Below are positions 32,946 through 42,922 of a stretch of DNA of 64,000 nucleotides, one piece after another. A program made the translations under genes and the position numbers. The notes under the pieces are model-generated. The model saw nothing but the letters and a program-made list of their open reading frames with translations. It was not told where the DNA came from and made no database searches. The first letter of the stretch is position 1. Each line of letters starts with the position of its first letter. This DNA is from Geomonas ferrireducens (lineage in GTDB: Bacteria > Desulfobacterota > Desulfuromonadia > Geobacterales > Geobacteraceae): contig NZ_SSYA01000001.1 in NCBI RefSeq assembly GCF_004917065.1, forward strand, positions 824,550 to 888,549, read 5' to 3'.

Positions 32946-35546
32946 GTGCTTTTTTCCAGCATGAAAACCAAGATGACGCTTGCCGTCTTCCTTATGGTCG
33001 GTCTACTGATGTCGGCAACCGCCGTCACCTCCCTGCTTTTTTTGCAAAAAACCTTCAAGCAGAACATCTCGCAGCAGCAGTCGATACTACTCGACTCACT
33101 GGCGAACCAAATCGACGACCGCATCTTCGACTTCACCGCCGAGCTCGACCACCTGGCCAAAAGCCTGCCGCCGGACACCTTGGAGCACCCGAAGCAGGCG
33201 CAGCACATCCTGGACTCCCAGATCAGGCAGCGCCCTTTCTTCGACAACTCGCTGTTTCTCTTCTCGGAGAAAGGGATGCTCATCGCGGCCACCCCACAGG
33301 ACCTCAACTACATCGGCCGCGACTTTTCCTTCCGCGAATATTTCAGGGAGACGGTCAGGCTGCGCAGAAACTACATCTCCGGCCCCTTTGCCTCCCTTCA
33401 GCGCCAAAGTCGGCCGATCATCATGTTCACCGTCCCTCTTTTCGGTCCAGGACAGAAGTTGATCGGGGTGCTGTCCGGCAGCATCGACCTGCGCGAACAA
33501 CACTTCCTGCACTCCCTCGCCTCGCTGAAACTCGGCCGTAACGGATTCCTGTCCCTTTACGATGCGAGCCGCAACGTGCTCATGCACCCGGATAAGAAGC
33601 GGGTGCTGCGCCAGGACCCGCCCGGCCGGAATGAGATGCTGGACCGGGCCCTCTCCGGTTTCCAGGGAACCGCCGAGACGATGACGCAAACCGGAATTCC
33701 CGTACTGAGATCGGTAAAACGTCTGAAGTCCACCGGGTGGGTGCTTGCGGTCAGCTACCCGCTCGACGAGGCGTACGGTCCGCTGCGGACCGCCAGGAAC
33801 TTCCTGCTCGCCGGCTCACTGGCGGCGGCGATCCTGTCGCTGCTGATCATCTGGCCCTTCATGCAACACCTCACCAGGCCGCTCGTTTCCTTCACGAAGC
33901 ACCTGGAGCAGCTTCCGGCCATGGGGGAACTCGCGCAACGACTCGCCCCGGTTACCTCCGAGGACGAGATCGGCCAGCTGGCACGCACCTTCAACAGGAT
34001 GCTGCTCGAGCTCGAGCGCTCGGCGGATTTCTACCTGACCCTCTTCGAAAATTTCCCCGCCTTGATCTGGCGCGTCGGCACCGACGGCGCAGCCAACTAC
34101 TTCAACCAGACCTGGCTCGAATTCACCGGACGCCCCCTGGAGAGCGAGCTTGGCGACGGCTGGACCGAGGGGATCCATCCCGAGGACGTGGCACAGTGCG
34201 TCTCGACCTACCGCAACGCTTTCGCCTTGCGCGCCCCCTTCCAGATGCAGTACCGGCTAAGGCACCATAGCGGGAGCTACCGGTGGGTCGTGGATATGGG
34301 AAGGCCCTTCAACGGGCTGGACGGGAACTTCGCCGGCTACATCGGGACCTGCTACGACGTGACCGACCGGCTCGAAGCCGAGGAGGCGAGAAGGGCGCTG
34401 GAACACCAACTGACCCAGTCCCAGAAGATGGAGGCGATCGGCACGCTGACCGGCGGCATAGCCCACGACTTCAACAACATCCTTACCGCGATCATCGGGT
34501 ACAGCACCATGATCCAGCTGCAGCTCGAGCCCGCGCACCCCATGCAGGTGAAGGTGGCCGAGATCATGCGCGCTTCCGAGCGTGCGGCGAGCCTCACCCG
34601 CAGCCTGCTTGCCTACAGCCGCAAACAGGTTAGCAACCCGGTTCCGGTCGGCGTGAACGGCATCCTCACCAACGTGCAAGCGATGCTGCACCGCCTGATT
34701 CCCGAGCATATCGAGTTCAGGATGCAGCTTTGCCAGGAGGAACTCCCGGTGCTCGCCGATGCGGGCCAGATCGAGCAGGTGGTGATGAACCTTTCCGTCA
34801 ACGCGCGGGACGCCATGGCCAAAGGGGGGATCCTGCGCATCAGCACCGATCCCATCATCCTGGACCAGGAGTTCATCGACTCCCACGGCTACGGGGAGCC
34901 CGGCAGTTACGCCCTGATCACCGTCGCCGACACCGGCACAGGGATGGACGCGAAGACCCGGGACCGCATATTCGAGCCCTTCTTCACCACGAAGGAGCCG
35001 GGCAAGGGGACCGGTCTCGGGCTCGCCATGGTGTACGGCATCGTGAAGCAGCACAGCGGTTTCATCAACTGCTACAGCGAGCTCGGGCACGGCACCGTGT
35101 TCCGGGTGTATCTTCCGCTGATCGACCACCCTGCGGGAAGCGAGAGTGCGCCCGAGGACCAGGCGGTGCGCGGGGGAAACGAGACCATCCTTCTCGTCGA
35201 GGACGATGCGGTGATCCGCGACATGGTGCGGGAGCTTTTGCAGGATTTCGGGTACCGGGTGATCACCGCGGTGGACGGGATCGACGCGGTGGAGAAGTTC
35301 AAGGTGGCCGGAGACCGGATTGCGCTGGTGATCTTGGACGTGATCATGCCGCGCATGAACGGGCGCGACGCCTACGAGGCGATAGCCGCCATCTCTCCCG
35401 GGGTGAAGGCGATGTTCATGAGCGGTTACACCGCGGACATCGTCACCGACACGCTGACCAAGGGGGACCCCCGCCACTTCGTGTCGAAGCCGATCAAGAT
35501 CAACGAACTGCTCGGGAAGGTGAGGGACATACTGGACGAAGGCTGA
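32946..35546 (+). CDS. Hybrid histidine kinase (Cache, HAMP, PAS, HisKA, HATPase, receiver)
   Basis: 866 residues. TM helices at about 10-30 and 285-305 bracket a periplasmic double-Cache domain ([31 protein letters not shown]). HAMP, a PAS domain (365-480), HisKA with [16 protein letters not shown], HATPase ([21 protein letters not shown]) and a C-terminal receiver ([11 protein letters not shown], phospho-Asp in VILDVIMP) follow. The HDFNN H-box marks the hybrid-kinase type. It probably senses a small extracellular ligand and signals via its own receiver. Start: GTG at 32946 with GGAG five bases before it; an ATG at 32961 is the alternative. No partner regulator is adjacent. Confidence 0.92.
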   Translation: MLFSSMKTKMTLAVFLMVGLLMSATAVTSLLFLQKTFKQNISQQQSILLDSLANQIDDRIFDFTAELDHLAKSLPPDTLEHPKQAQHILDSQIRQRPFFDNSLFLFSEKGMLIAATPQDLNYIGRDFSFREYFRETVRLRRNYISGPFASLQRQSRPIIMFTVPLFGPGQKLIGVLSGSIDLREQHFLHSLASLKLGRNGFLSLYDASRNVLMHPDKKRVLRQDPPGRNEMLDRALSGFQGTAETMTQTGIPVLRSVKRLKSTGWVLAVSYPLDEAYGPLRTARNFLLAGSLAAAILSLLIIWPFMQHLTRPLVSFTKHLEQLPAMGELAQRLAPVTSEDEIGQLARTFNRMLLELERSADFYLTLFENFPALIWRVGTDGAANYFNQTWLEFTGRPLESELGDGWTEGIHPEDVAQCVSTYRNAFALRAPFQMQYRLRHHSGSYRWVVDMGRPFNGLDGNFAGYIGTCYDVTDRLEAEEARRALEHQLTQSQKMEAIGTLTGGIAHDFNNILTAIIGYSTMIQLQLEPAHPMQVKVAEIMRASERAASLTRSLLAYSRKQVSNPVPVGVNGILTNVQAMLHRLIPEHIEFRMQLCQEELPVLADAGQIEQVVMNLSVNARDAMAKGGILRISTDPIILDQEFIDSHGYGEPGSYALITVADTGTGMDAKTRDRIFEPFFTTKEPGKGTGLGLAMVYGIVKQHSGFINCYSELGHGTVFRVYLPLIDHPAGSESAPEDQAVRGGNETILLVEDDAVIRDMVRELLQDFGYRVITAVDGIDAVEKFKVAGDRIALVILDVIMPRMNGRDAYEAIAAISPGVKAMFMSGYTADIVTDTLTKGDPRHFVSKPIKINELLGKVRDILDEG

Positions 35547-35551
35547 ACGGC

Positions 35552-35695
35552 CGTTCAACGTTCAACGTTCAACGTTCAAGGTTCAAGGTTCAGGGGTCAA
35601 CGTTTGGTGTTTGATGCTGTCACGAGGTGGGAGCCCCCCCTCGCCTCCGGCAGAAGGGAGAGAGGGGGGGGTAACGTTGAACGCTGAACGTTGAA
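35552..35695. repeat. Inverted-heptamer repeat element B with internal G/C hairpin
   Basis: Left edge: seven tandem heptamers, CGTTCAA x4 then GGTTCAA, GGTTCAG, GGGTCAA (35552-35600). Right edge: CGTTGAA, CGCTGAA, CGTTGAA (35675-35695), the inverse. Between them CCCCCCCTC (35634-35642) pairs with GAGGGGGGG. It lies between two convergent genes and the hairpin could also terminate transcription. Confidence 0.8.
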
Positions 35696-35701
35696 CGGTT
35701 T

Positions 35702-36991
35702 CTAGCCTTCCTTGACCGCCGCGAGGAGCTGGGCCAGGGTAAGCCCCTGCTGCACCGGCTCGGCGAAGGGGCCGGCACCGGCACGGTACAGGTCGAAACG
35801 CGGCGCGCGCCCGGCCTGGTCGTTCACCAGACGCGAAGCGACGATCCCCGCCTGCGCAAGCTGCGGCTGCGCGCAGCAGTTCGGACAACCGGAAATCGCC
35901 CAGTTCATGGCAAGCGCCTCATCCCCAAGCTCCGCCACCACGGCGGCCGCCACCTCCCGGGTCGGGGCAAGCCCCATGATGCACTCATGGCTCCCCGGGC
36001 AGCACCGGAAGACCACCCGCTCCGCAGCGCTCGCTCCGGCAAACCCCGCCTGCGCCAACGCCTCGCGCGCCTTCTCCCGATCCGCCCCCTCGACCACGTG
36101 CATCACCACGGTCTGGTTCCCGGTCACCATGAGGATCCCGCCGCAAAACTGCGCCGCGACACGGGCAAGGGCAGCGAGCCCTTCCGCCTGCAGCTCCCCG
36201 GCAAAGACATGCGCCTCGAGCCGATCCTCAGAGTCTGCGGGTACCGGCACCAGGCTCCCGGTCAGGGTGGGAACGGTGGTAAGCTCCTCGAGCGCCACTT
36301 CCCCCAGCACCCTGCGGCGGAACTCCTCCTGCCCGATCTCGCGCACGAGGTGCTTCAGACGCTTCGGGGGAGGCGTGTTTGCCTCGTACTCCCTGAGCAC
36401 GTTCTCGGTAAGCGGGATGAGGGCATCCTCCGCGACCCCTTGCGCCAGCAAAAAGCCCGGGGTCGGCTCACGCCCGAGCCCGCCGGCCGCGTAGACGTCG
36501 TAGCGCGACCTTTCATCATCGGAGGGGACGGGGATGAAGCAGAGGTCCTGGATCAGGTGCCTGCGGCTTGCCGTGTCCGCCTCGACGCCGATCTTGAACT
36601 TCTTCGGGAGTTTCTCGAAACGCGGGTTCCCGGTGAAGTGCCGGTGGATCTTCCTGACCAGCGCCTCGAGAGCGGGCGCTCCGGCTGCGGAGAGGCTCCC
36701 GCAGATGACGCCGCGCACCGCGCCGCCGCAGGCGCCACGGTTGTACAACCCAACCTGGGCGAGCTGGGCCGCAACCGAAGGGAGCGCCTCCTCGGACAGC
36801 CAGTGCAGCTCGATGCTCCCCCTCGTGGTGAGATGCACGAGACCGCGCGCGTGGACCCCGGCTACCTGCGCCACCTTGAGCGCCTGGTCGGCGGAGATGA
36901 TCCCGGCGGGGAGCTTGACGCGCTGCATGAAAAACTCCTTCTGGCGCTGGGGGTAGATCCCCTCCAGGCGCAGATTTCTGTCTATGGACAT
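35702..36991 (-). CDS. Nitrite/sulfite reductase-like sirohaem/[4Fe-4S] protein
   Basis: 429 residues, shorter than full assimilatory enzymes (500-570). The N-terminal ferredoxin-like half carries GVHARGLVHLTTRGSIELHW; the sirohaem-iron-sulfur site has CPGSHEC (C-X5-C) and, later, CPNCC (C-X3-C), giving all four Cys ligands. Other blocks are GACGGAVRGVICGSL and MVTGNQTVVMHVV. It should reduce sulfite or nitrite with low-potential electrons in the cytoplasm, but some members act in sirohaem-dependent steps of other pathways. The ATG at 36991 has AGGAGA upstream; the frame beyond it to 37072 lacks a ribosome site. Confidence 0.85.
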   Translation of the reverse strand: MSIDRNLRLEGIYPQRQKEFFMQRVKLPAGIISADQALKVAQVAGVHARGLVHLTTRGSIELHWLSEEALPSVAAQLAQVGLYNRGACGGAVRGVICGSLSAAGAPALEALVRKIHRHFTGNPRFEKLPKKFKIGVEADTASRRHLIQDLCFIPVPSDDERSRYDVYAAGGLGREPTPGFLLAQGVAEDALIPLTENVLREYEANTPPPKRLKHLVREIGQEEFRRRVLGEVALEELTTVPTLTGSLVPVPADSEDRLEAHVFAGELQAEGLAALARVAAQFCGGILMVTGNQTVVMHVVEGADREKAREALAQAGFAGASAAERVVFRCCPGSHECIMGLAPTREVAAAVVAELGDEALAMNWAISGCPNCCAQPQLAQAGIVASRLVNDQAGRAPRFDLYRAGAGPFAEPVQQGLTLAQLLAAVKEG

Positions 36992-37175
36992 GGCTTTTGT
37001 CTCCTGTACGTTAAAAGCCGGCCGCAGCCGGCATGGTGACGGATAGTACAGGAAATGCCTCGGCCCCGGCAACGAAAAAGGCTTCAGTGGATGTCATCCT
37101 GCGCCGATGAGAAAGGTGCGCCGGACAGGCAAACGACGGCGCCGCTCAGAAACACGCCGATGCGGGTTTGCACCT

Positions 37176-38441
37176 ATGACCGAATTCCCAGAGCAGCCGG
37201 AAATACTCGTCGTTGACGACAGCGCCGCCATACGCAGCTACGTGGTAGCCCTCCTCTCCCAGGACGGCTACCGGGTACGGGAGGCGGTGGACGGGGTGAG
37301 CGCCCTCGTCGCCTTGGCCAGCGCTCCCCCGGACGTGATGCTCCTCGACGTCGAGATGCCGGGGCTCTCCGGCCTCGACGTGCTGCGCGCGCCCCCCCTG
37401 CACGATCGCATGTATTCCGTGATCCTCTTCACCTCCCAGGGGACCCACGAGCAGATCGCCGCGGGCCTCGACCTCGGTGCCGACGACTACATCGTCAAGC
37501 CCTTCCAGGAGGTCGACCTCCTCGCCCGCATCCGTGCCGCGGTGCGCAACACGCGCCAGAAAACCGCCCTTGCCAAGGCACGGCAGGAGATCGAACAGAC
37601 CCTAGCCAAGCTGCAAAAGACCCAGAGGAAACTGGTCGAGCAGGAAAAAGTGGGAGCCGTCGCCCGCCTTGCCGCCGGGGCCGCCCATTACATCAACAAC
37701 CCTCTGGGCTTCGTGATGAGCAACCTCTCGACCCTGGAGCGTTACGCCTTCGCCCTGCAGCAGCACGCAAACGCGCTCACCGACCTGCTGCGCGCCGCCG
37801 ACCCCGACTCCGCCCAGGCTATCCTGCAACTGGAAAAGAAGCACCGCCTGCGCCAGATAAACCTCGACCTCTCCGCCCTCCTGCACGAGACAAGGGAGGG
37901 GGGACAGCGCATCGCCCTCATCGTGCAGCAGATGGCGCAGTTAGAGCTCGGGCTCGCGAGCCAGACGATGCAGGAACTAGAGCTCGTGGGCCTCATGAAA
38001 ACGCTCGTGGACATCGTAACGGTCCTCGCCCCCACCGGGACCGAAGTGCGCTGGTCGCTCCCCGAACAAGGCGTATTCGTGCGAGGGGCGCTCACCCTTC
38101 TGAACACCGCCCTCGTGGCGCTCTTGAAAAACGCCTGCGAGGCGCTCGGCAGCGCCCCGGGCACCATCAACGTCTCGGTCGCCTCGCAGGGCGAAGTTGC
38201 CGAGATCGTCATCTCCGACAGCGGACCCGGCATCCCGCCGGAAAACCTCCCATCGCTGTTCGATCCCTTCTTCACCACCAAGGCCCCGGACAGCCACGTG
38301 GGGCTCGGCCTGACCATCGCCCAGCGCTTCATCGCAGGGCACGGCGGACGCATCCTCATCTCCAGCGACGCCTCCGGAACCTGCGTTCGGGTCGAACTCC
38401 CCCTCTCCCAACACCTCGATGGCGCCACCGCCGCGGATTAA
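37176..38441 (+). CDS. Receiver-histidine kinase fusion (soluble)
   Basis: 421 residues, no TM helix. The N-terminal receiver (to about 120; VVDDSAAIRSYV, Asp in MLLDVEMP, switch Lys in VKPF) is joined by a coiled coil to a HisKA-like segment and HATPase (DSGPGIPP, HVGLGLTIAQRF). The H-box is AHYINNPLG: it keeps the phospho-accepting His but has Tyr where its relatives at 38586 and 45147 have Glu (AHEINNPLG). Glu next to that His supports phosphotransfer, so activity may be altered. The start is uncertain: ATG 37176 is preferred, with ATG 37107 in frame, and neither has a good ribosome site. It is the first gene of the signalling block. Confidence 0.85.
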   Translation: MTEFPEQPEILVVDDSAAIRSYVVALLSQDGYRVREAVDGVSALVALASAPPDVMLLDVEMPGLSGLDVLRAPPLHDRMYSVILFTSQGTHEQIAAGLDLGADDYIVKPFQEVDLLARIRAAVRNTRQKTALAKARQEIEQTLAKLQKTQRKLVEQEKVGAVARLAAGAAHYINNPLGFVMSNLSTLERYAFALQQHANALTDLLRAADPDSAQAILQLEKKHRLRQINLDLSALLHETREGGQRIALIVQQMAQLELGLASQTMQELELVGLMKTLVDIVTVLAPTGTEVRWSLPEQGVFVRGALTLLNTALVALLKNACEALGSAPGTINVSVASQGEVAEIVISDSGPGIPPENLPSLFDPFFTTKAPDSHVGLGLTIAQRFIAGHGGRILISSDASGTCVRVELPLSQHLDGATAAD

Positions 38442-38585
38442 AAGACTTTAACCTTTTTTATTCCGACAAGTTAGCGCAATATTCCACTCAAGAAAACATC
38501 GTTTTTTCCGATGGAAACAGCAAGCTGGATAGAGGCAAGTCTCGTCGCGCGATGTTTCCTTACGCCCTCTGCGGAGCGCAAGCAT

Positions 38586-41500
38586 ATGAGGATAAAGACC
38601 AAGATATCCGGGCCGGTATTCCTGCTGGTGTCATCACTTATGGTGCTGCTCACCCTGGCGGGGTACCGCTACCTGGCCCACGCCCTGATCGAGACCGTGG
38701 CGCGGCAGCACGCGGCGACGCTGGCCCTCGCCTCGCGCTACATCGATGACGAGCTTTTGCACTCACGGCAGATGCTCGATCTGATGGCGAAGGGGATCGA
38801 TCCCGCCCTGCTCGACGACCCGAAGAAGATGCAGCGGGCGCTCGACCAGTTCCGAGCGGCGCGCACCTTCTTCAACGGCGGCCTGGAGGTCATCGATGCG
38901 GAAGGGCGCAGCATCGCGCAAAGCCCCCGTACCGCACAGAGCCCGATCAAGAAGGGAAACAGCTACGTAGCCTTCACCCTCGCGACCGGCAAACCCTACA
39001 TCTCCGCCCCCTACTTCTCCTCCGCCCCCCCCAAACACCCCCTGATCAGCTTCGGGGTTCCCATCCTGCGCGCCGACGGCAGCGTCGCCGGGCTTTTGGC
39101 GGGGCATCACGACCTCCAAGAAGACGGCAGAACCGACCGGGCGCTCCACACGGTCGGAAAGCGCGGGCGCCTGCTCGTTATGGAGAGAAACCGCACCATC
39201 GTCTGGCATCCGGATCAAAGCCAGGTGATGTCCTACCTCGCCCCCGGGGAGAACCCGGCCATCGACGACGCGCTGCAGAGAAATGTCATGGCCAGCGGCG
39301 AGACCCGGGACGCCGCGGGAGAGACCTGGATCTCCACGGCCCTCCCGCTGAAAAACGCGAACTTCATCGTGGCGGTGCAGTACCCCGAAACGGAGGCGTA
39401 CGAACCGCTCAGGGAGGCGCGCCTTTTTTTCGCCGCGGCCCTCGTCATCATCCTCCTTTTGACCCAGGTGACGCTATGGCGCCTGATCCGGCACATCACC
39501 GAACCGCTCGCCCGGCTGGTAAACCACGTCGGCAGTCTCAACCAAAAGAAGGGGCCCGAACGGCTCGTATCCATAGCGACCGGCGACGAGCTGGAGCACC
39601 TGGCGCTTGCGGTGAACAACATGGTGGAAACCATGGACAGACGGCAGGAGACCCTGGAGGAGAACCAGGAGCTCTACCGCATCATCGCCGAGTTCACCTC
39701 GGAACTCGCCATCCTCACGAACCCCGACGGCTCGCTGCGCTACATCTCCTCTAACTGCGAAGCGCTGACCGGCTACACCGACCGCGAGTTTCTGGCCGTC
39801 CCCGGCCTTCTGGAGAGCATCATCCACCCGGAGGACCGCGAGCTGTTGCGCCGCAACTGCTGCGGTGCGGCCCCGGACACGCAGGCGTCCCCCGTGGAGC
39901 TGCGCCTCAACACAAAAGACGGGGATCAGCGCTGGTTCAAGTACACCTGCCGGGAGGTGCGTGGCGCCGACGGCGAAAGCCTCGGCAAGCGCGGCAGTTT
40001 CAGGGACATCTCCATGGACCGGCGCCTGGAGGGAATGCTGGAGGAGGAGCGCCGTTTCGTCGAGAGCCTTCTGGAGAACACCTCCACGCCGCTCTTCGTC
40101 ATCGACAGAAACCACCGCATCATCGTCTGGAACCGCGCCATCGCGGAGCTGACCGGAATGCCCGCGGCCGAAATGCTCGGCACCGACCGGCAGTGGGAAC
40201 CCTTCTACCCGACCAAACGCCCCACCCTGTGTGACCTCATCATGTCAGGAGAGACCGACCGGGCCGCCGAGTTCTACCCGACCCACAGCTGCGACGTCGT
40301 GATGAAGGGGATCATCAGGGCCGAGGGGTGGTACCACAACCTGAACGGCAGGGAACGCTATCTCTTCTTCGATGCGGCGCCGGTCACCAGGGACGGCGGT
40401 ACCATCGCGGTGGTGGAGACGCTGTACGACATCACCGAAAGGGCCCGTGCCGAGGAGTCCCTGCACCTGTTCTCCGAGGCGGTGGAACAGAGCGCGAGCG
40501 CCATCGTGATCACCGACACCGAGGGGGTGATCCAGTACGTGAACCGCAAGTTCTGCGAGGTGAGCGGCTTCAAGAGGGAGGAGGCGCTGGGGCAAAAGCC
40601 GAGCATCCTTAAGTCGGGACGACAGTTGGAGGAAACCTACCGGCAGCTGTGGGAGACCATAACGGCCGGGAAGGAATGGCACGGCGAGTTCAACAACAAG
40701 CGCAAGGACGGCACCTTCTTCTGGGAGAACGCGACCATCGCCCCGATCTGCGACCAGCAGGGGCGCATCACCCACTTCCTCGGGGTGAAAGAGGAGATCA
40801 CGGCGAAGAAGAACGCCGAGCGCCAGCTTTTGAAGAACCAGGCGGAGATGGTCCTGAAGCACGAGCAACTCTCGGAGCTGTTCCGGCAGGTGGAGAAGGG
40901 AAAACGGGAATGGGAACAGACCATGGACTGCGTTGACGACCTGGTGGCCATGGTGGACAGCCAGGGGCGGGTCAGGCGCTGCAACCGCGCTTTCAAGCAG
41001 CTGACCGGCAACTCCTACTCGCGCCTGGTCTCGGCCAACTGGCGCGACCTGATGCAGGGGGCAGGGCTCGACCTGAGCACCCTGGACCGCGGGCAGGCCG
41101 AGCTGCAGCACGAGGCGTCGGGGCGCTGGTTCACCCTCAGGATCTACCCATACGGTGAACAGGGATCGCAGGTGATCATGCTGCACGACCTGACCGAGAT
41201 CAAGCGGGTCTCCGAGGAGCTCGTCGTCGCCTACCAGGAGCTGAAGGCGACCCACTCCCAGCTTTTGCAGCAGGAGAAGATGGCGTCGATAGGGCAGCTG
41301 GCGGCCGGGGTCGCCCACGAGATCAACAACCCCATGGGGTTCATCTCCAGCAACCTCGGCACCATGGGGAAATACCTCGAGCGGCTGGAAGGATTCCTGG
41401 AGGCCCAGTCCGATGGGCTCGCCGCGGCGACGCCGGAGGCCAGGGAGCGCATCTCCCAGGCACGCAAGAAGTTCAAGGTGGATTACATCCTCGAGGATGC

Positions 41501-42053
41501 GCGCAGCCTCCTGGCCGAGTCCCAGGACGGAGCGGAGAGGGTGCGCAACATCGTGCAGAACCTGAAAAGCTTCTCCAGGGTGGACGACGCGCAGGCCACC
41601 TACGTGGACCTGAACGAATGCATCGAGAGCACCATCACCATCGCCTGGAACGAGCTCAAGTACAAGACCACGCTCACGCGTGATTACGGCGAACTCCCCC
41701 CGGTGAAATGCCTCCCCCAGCAGTTGAACCAGGTGTTCCTAAATATGCTGGTGAACGCGGCGCACGCCATCGAGAAACAGGGGGAGATCACCGTAACCAC
41801 CAGGCGCGAGGGGGATCAGGTCCTCATCGCCATCAGCGACACGGGGGGCGGCATCCCGGAGGAGCTCAGAAGCCGGATCTTCGAGCCGTTTTTCACCACC
41901 AAGGAAGTCGGCAAGGGGACCGGGCTCGGCCTCTCCATCAGTTACGACATCATCAAGAAACATCACGGGAGCATTGAGGTGGAAAGCGAGGTGGGGGTCG
42001 GCACCACCTTCACCATCAGGCTCCCGATAGAGGGGGTTGGCTCAAATGAGTGA
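38586..42053 (+). CDS. Membrane multi-PAS histidine kinase
   Basis: 1155 residues. A TM helix (about 12-32), a periplasmic Cache-type region ([20 protein letters not shown]), TM2 (about 280-300) and HAMP lead to four PAS domains (about 380-490, 490-650, 650-780 and 810-895), then HisKA with [18 protein letters not shown] and HATPase ([24 protein letters not shown]). The last PAS is followed by a coiled coil [22 protein letters not shown], shared nearly word for word with the kinase at 45147. The ATG at 38586 is preceded by CGGAG; longer frame upstream lacks a site. The next gene starts within its last codons (ATGAGTGA), so translation is coupled. Confidence 0.9.
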   Translation: MRIKTKISGPVFLLVSSLMVLLTLAGYRYLAHALIETVARQHAATLALASRYIDDELLHSRQMLDLMAKGIDPALLDDPKKMQRALDQFRAARTFFNGGLEVIDAEGRSIAQSPRTAQSPIKKGNSYVAFTLATGKPYISAPYFSSAPPKHPLISFGVPILRADGSVAGLLAGHHDLQEDGRTDRALHTVGKRGRLLVMERNRTIVWHPDQSQVMSYLAPGENPAIDDALQRNVMASGETRDAAGETWISTALPLKNANFIVAVQYPETEAYEPLREARLFFAAALVIILLLTQVTLWRLIRHITEPLARLVNHVGSLNQKKGPERLVSIATGDELEHLALAVNNMVETMDRRQETLEENQELYRIIAEFTSELAILTNPDGSLRYISSNCEALTGYTDREFLAVPGLLESIIHPEDRELLRRNCCGAAPDTQASPVELRLNTKDGDQRWFKYTCREVRGADGESLGKRGSFRDISMDRRLEGMLEEERRFVESLLENTSTPLFVIDRNHRIIVWNRAIAELTGMPAAEMLGTDRQWEPFYPTKRPTLCDLIMSGETDRAAEFYPTHSCDVVMKGIIRAEGWYHNLNGRERYLFFDAAPVTRDGGTIAVVETLYDITERARAEESLHLFSEAVEQSASAIVITDTEGVIQYVNRKFCEVSGFKREEALGQKPSILKSGRQLEETYRQLWETITAGKEWHGEFNNKRKDGTFFWENATIAPICDQQGRITHFLGVKEEITAKKNAERQLLKNQAEMVLKHEQLSELFRQVEKGKREWEQTMDCVDDLVAMVDSQGRVRRCNRAFKQLTGNSYSRLVSANWRDLMQGAGLDLSTLDRGQAELQHEASGRWFTLRIYPYGEQGSQVIMLHDLTEIKRVSEELVVAYQELKATHSQLLQQEKMASIGQLAAGVAHEINNPMGFISSNLGTMGKYLERLEGFLEAQSDGLAAATPEARERISQARKKFKVDYILEDARSLLAESQDGAERVRNIVQNLKSFSRVDDAQATYVDLNECIESTITIAWNELKYKTTLTRDYGELPPVKCLPQQLNQVFLNMLVNAAHAIEKQGEITVTTRREGDQVLIAISDTGGGIPEELRSRIFEPFFTTKEVGKGTGLGLSISYDIIKKHHGSIEVESEVGVGTTFTIRLPIEGVGSNE

Positions 42054-42861
42054 TCACCAGACCAGGATCCTATGCGTGGACGACGAGCGCAACGTGCTCC
42101 GCGCCCTCGAGCGCATCTTCATCGACGACGACTACGAGATACTCACCGCAGCCTCCGGCGAGGAGGGGCTCGAACTCCTGAACGCCTCGCCGCAGGTGCA
42201 GGTGGTGATCTCGGACTTCCGGATGCCGGGGATGAACGGGGTCGAGTTCCTGAAGGAGGTGTTCAAGAGCCATCCCGAGACGATCCGCATCGTTCTCTCC
42301 GGGTACGCCGACACGGCGGCGGTGGTCGCCGCCATAAACGAGGGGAAGATATACAAGTTCATCCCGAAGCCGTGGAACGACGACGAGCTGAGGGTGACGG
42401 TCGCCAAGGCTCTCGAGCACTTCGCCACCCAGCGCAGGAACGAGCAGCTGGCCGAGGAGCTCAGGCGCAAGACCGACGAGCTTAAAGAGCTGAACGCGGA
42501 CCTTGCGCGGCGGGCCGCCTCGTGCTCCTGCGGTTTCATGCAGGAACACGCCTCGCTGGCGCACGCGGCCCTCATCCTGGACCATCTGCCGTTCGGGGTG
42601 CTCGCCCTGAACGGCGACGGCATCGTGCTGCAGATGAACCGGGAGGCGGCGGATCTTTTGCAGGTCGCCGACGGACAACTGGTGGGGCGACGCCTCGCCG
42701 AAGCGCTGCCGCAGTTCGCAGACCTGGGCGACGGGTTTTCCGCGGCGGCCCCCGGCTCCGGCACCGTCGAGACCGGGGGGTACCGGCTGAACCTGCGGCA
42801 GCTCCATCCGCTTGGTGACGGCGCGGTGGAACTGCTGGTCACCATCGCGCGCGCGGCGTGA
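42046..42861 (+). CDS. Receiver-PAS response regulator
   Basis: 271 residues. Receiver domain (1-120): ILCVDDERNVLRAL, Asp in VVISDFRMPGM, and the KPWNDDEL end. The IKPW/KPW signature places it with the RpfG/HD-GYP-associated receiver family. A linker with coiled coil (about 120-155) leads to a small PAS (about 165-240; LDHLPFGVLALNGDGIVLQMNREAADLL). There is no DNA-binding or enzymatic output, so it probably works through protein contacts. The ATG at 42046 overlaps the upstream stop by eight bases and has GGGGG before it. A Cys pair (CSCG) opens the PAS region. Confidence 0.87.
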   Translation: MSDHQTRILCVDDERNVLRALERIFIDDDYEILTAASGEEGLELLNASPQVQVVISDFRMPGMNGVEFLKEVFKSHPETIRIVLSGYADTAAVVAAINEGKIYKFIPKPWNDDELRVTVAKALEHFATQRRNEQLAEELRRKTDELKELNADLARRAASCSCGFMQEHASLAHAALILDHLPFGVLALNGDGIVLQMNREAADLLQVADGQLVGRRLAEALPQFADLGDGFSAAAPGSGTVETGGYRLNLRQLHPLGDGAVELLVTIARAA

Positions 42862-42922
42862 GGTGACGCGGCGTAAGGCGCCCCGCGGTACCGCGCCCTA
42901 TGATGCAAACGAGGAGCAACAG

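Noticed and set aside
34257-35558. A 433-codon minus-strand frame over the hybrid kinase
   Set aside because: Antisense shadow of the HATPase and receiver domains.
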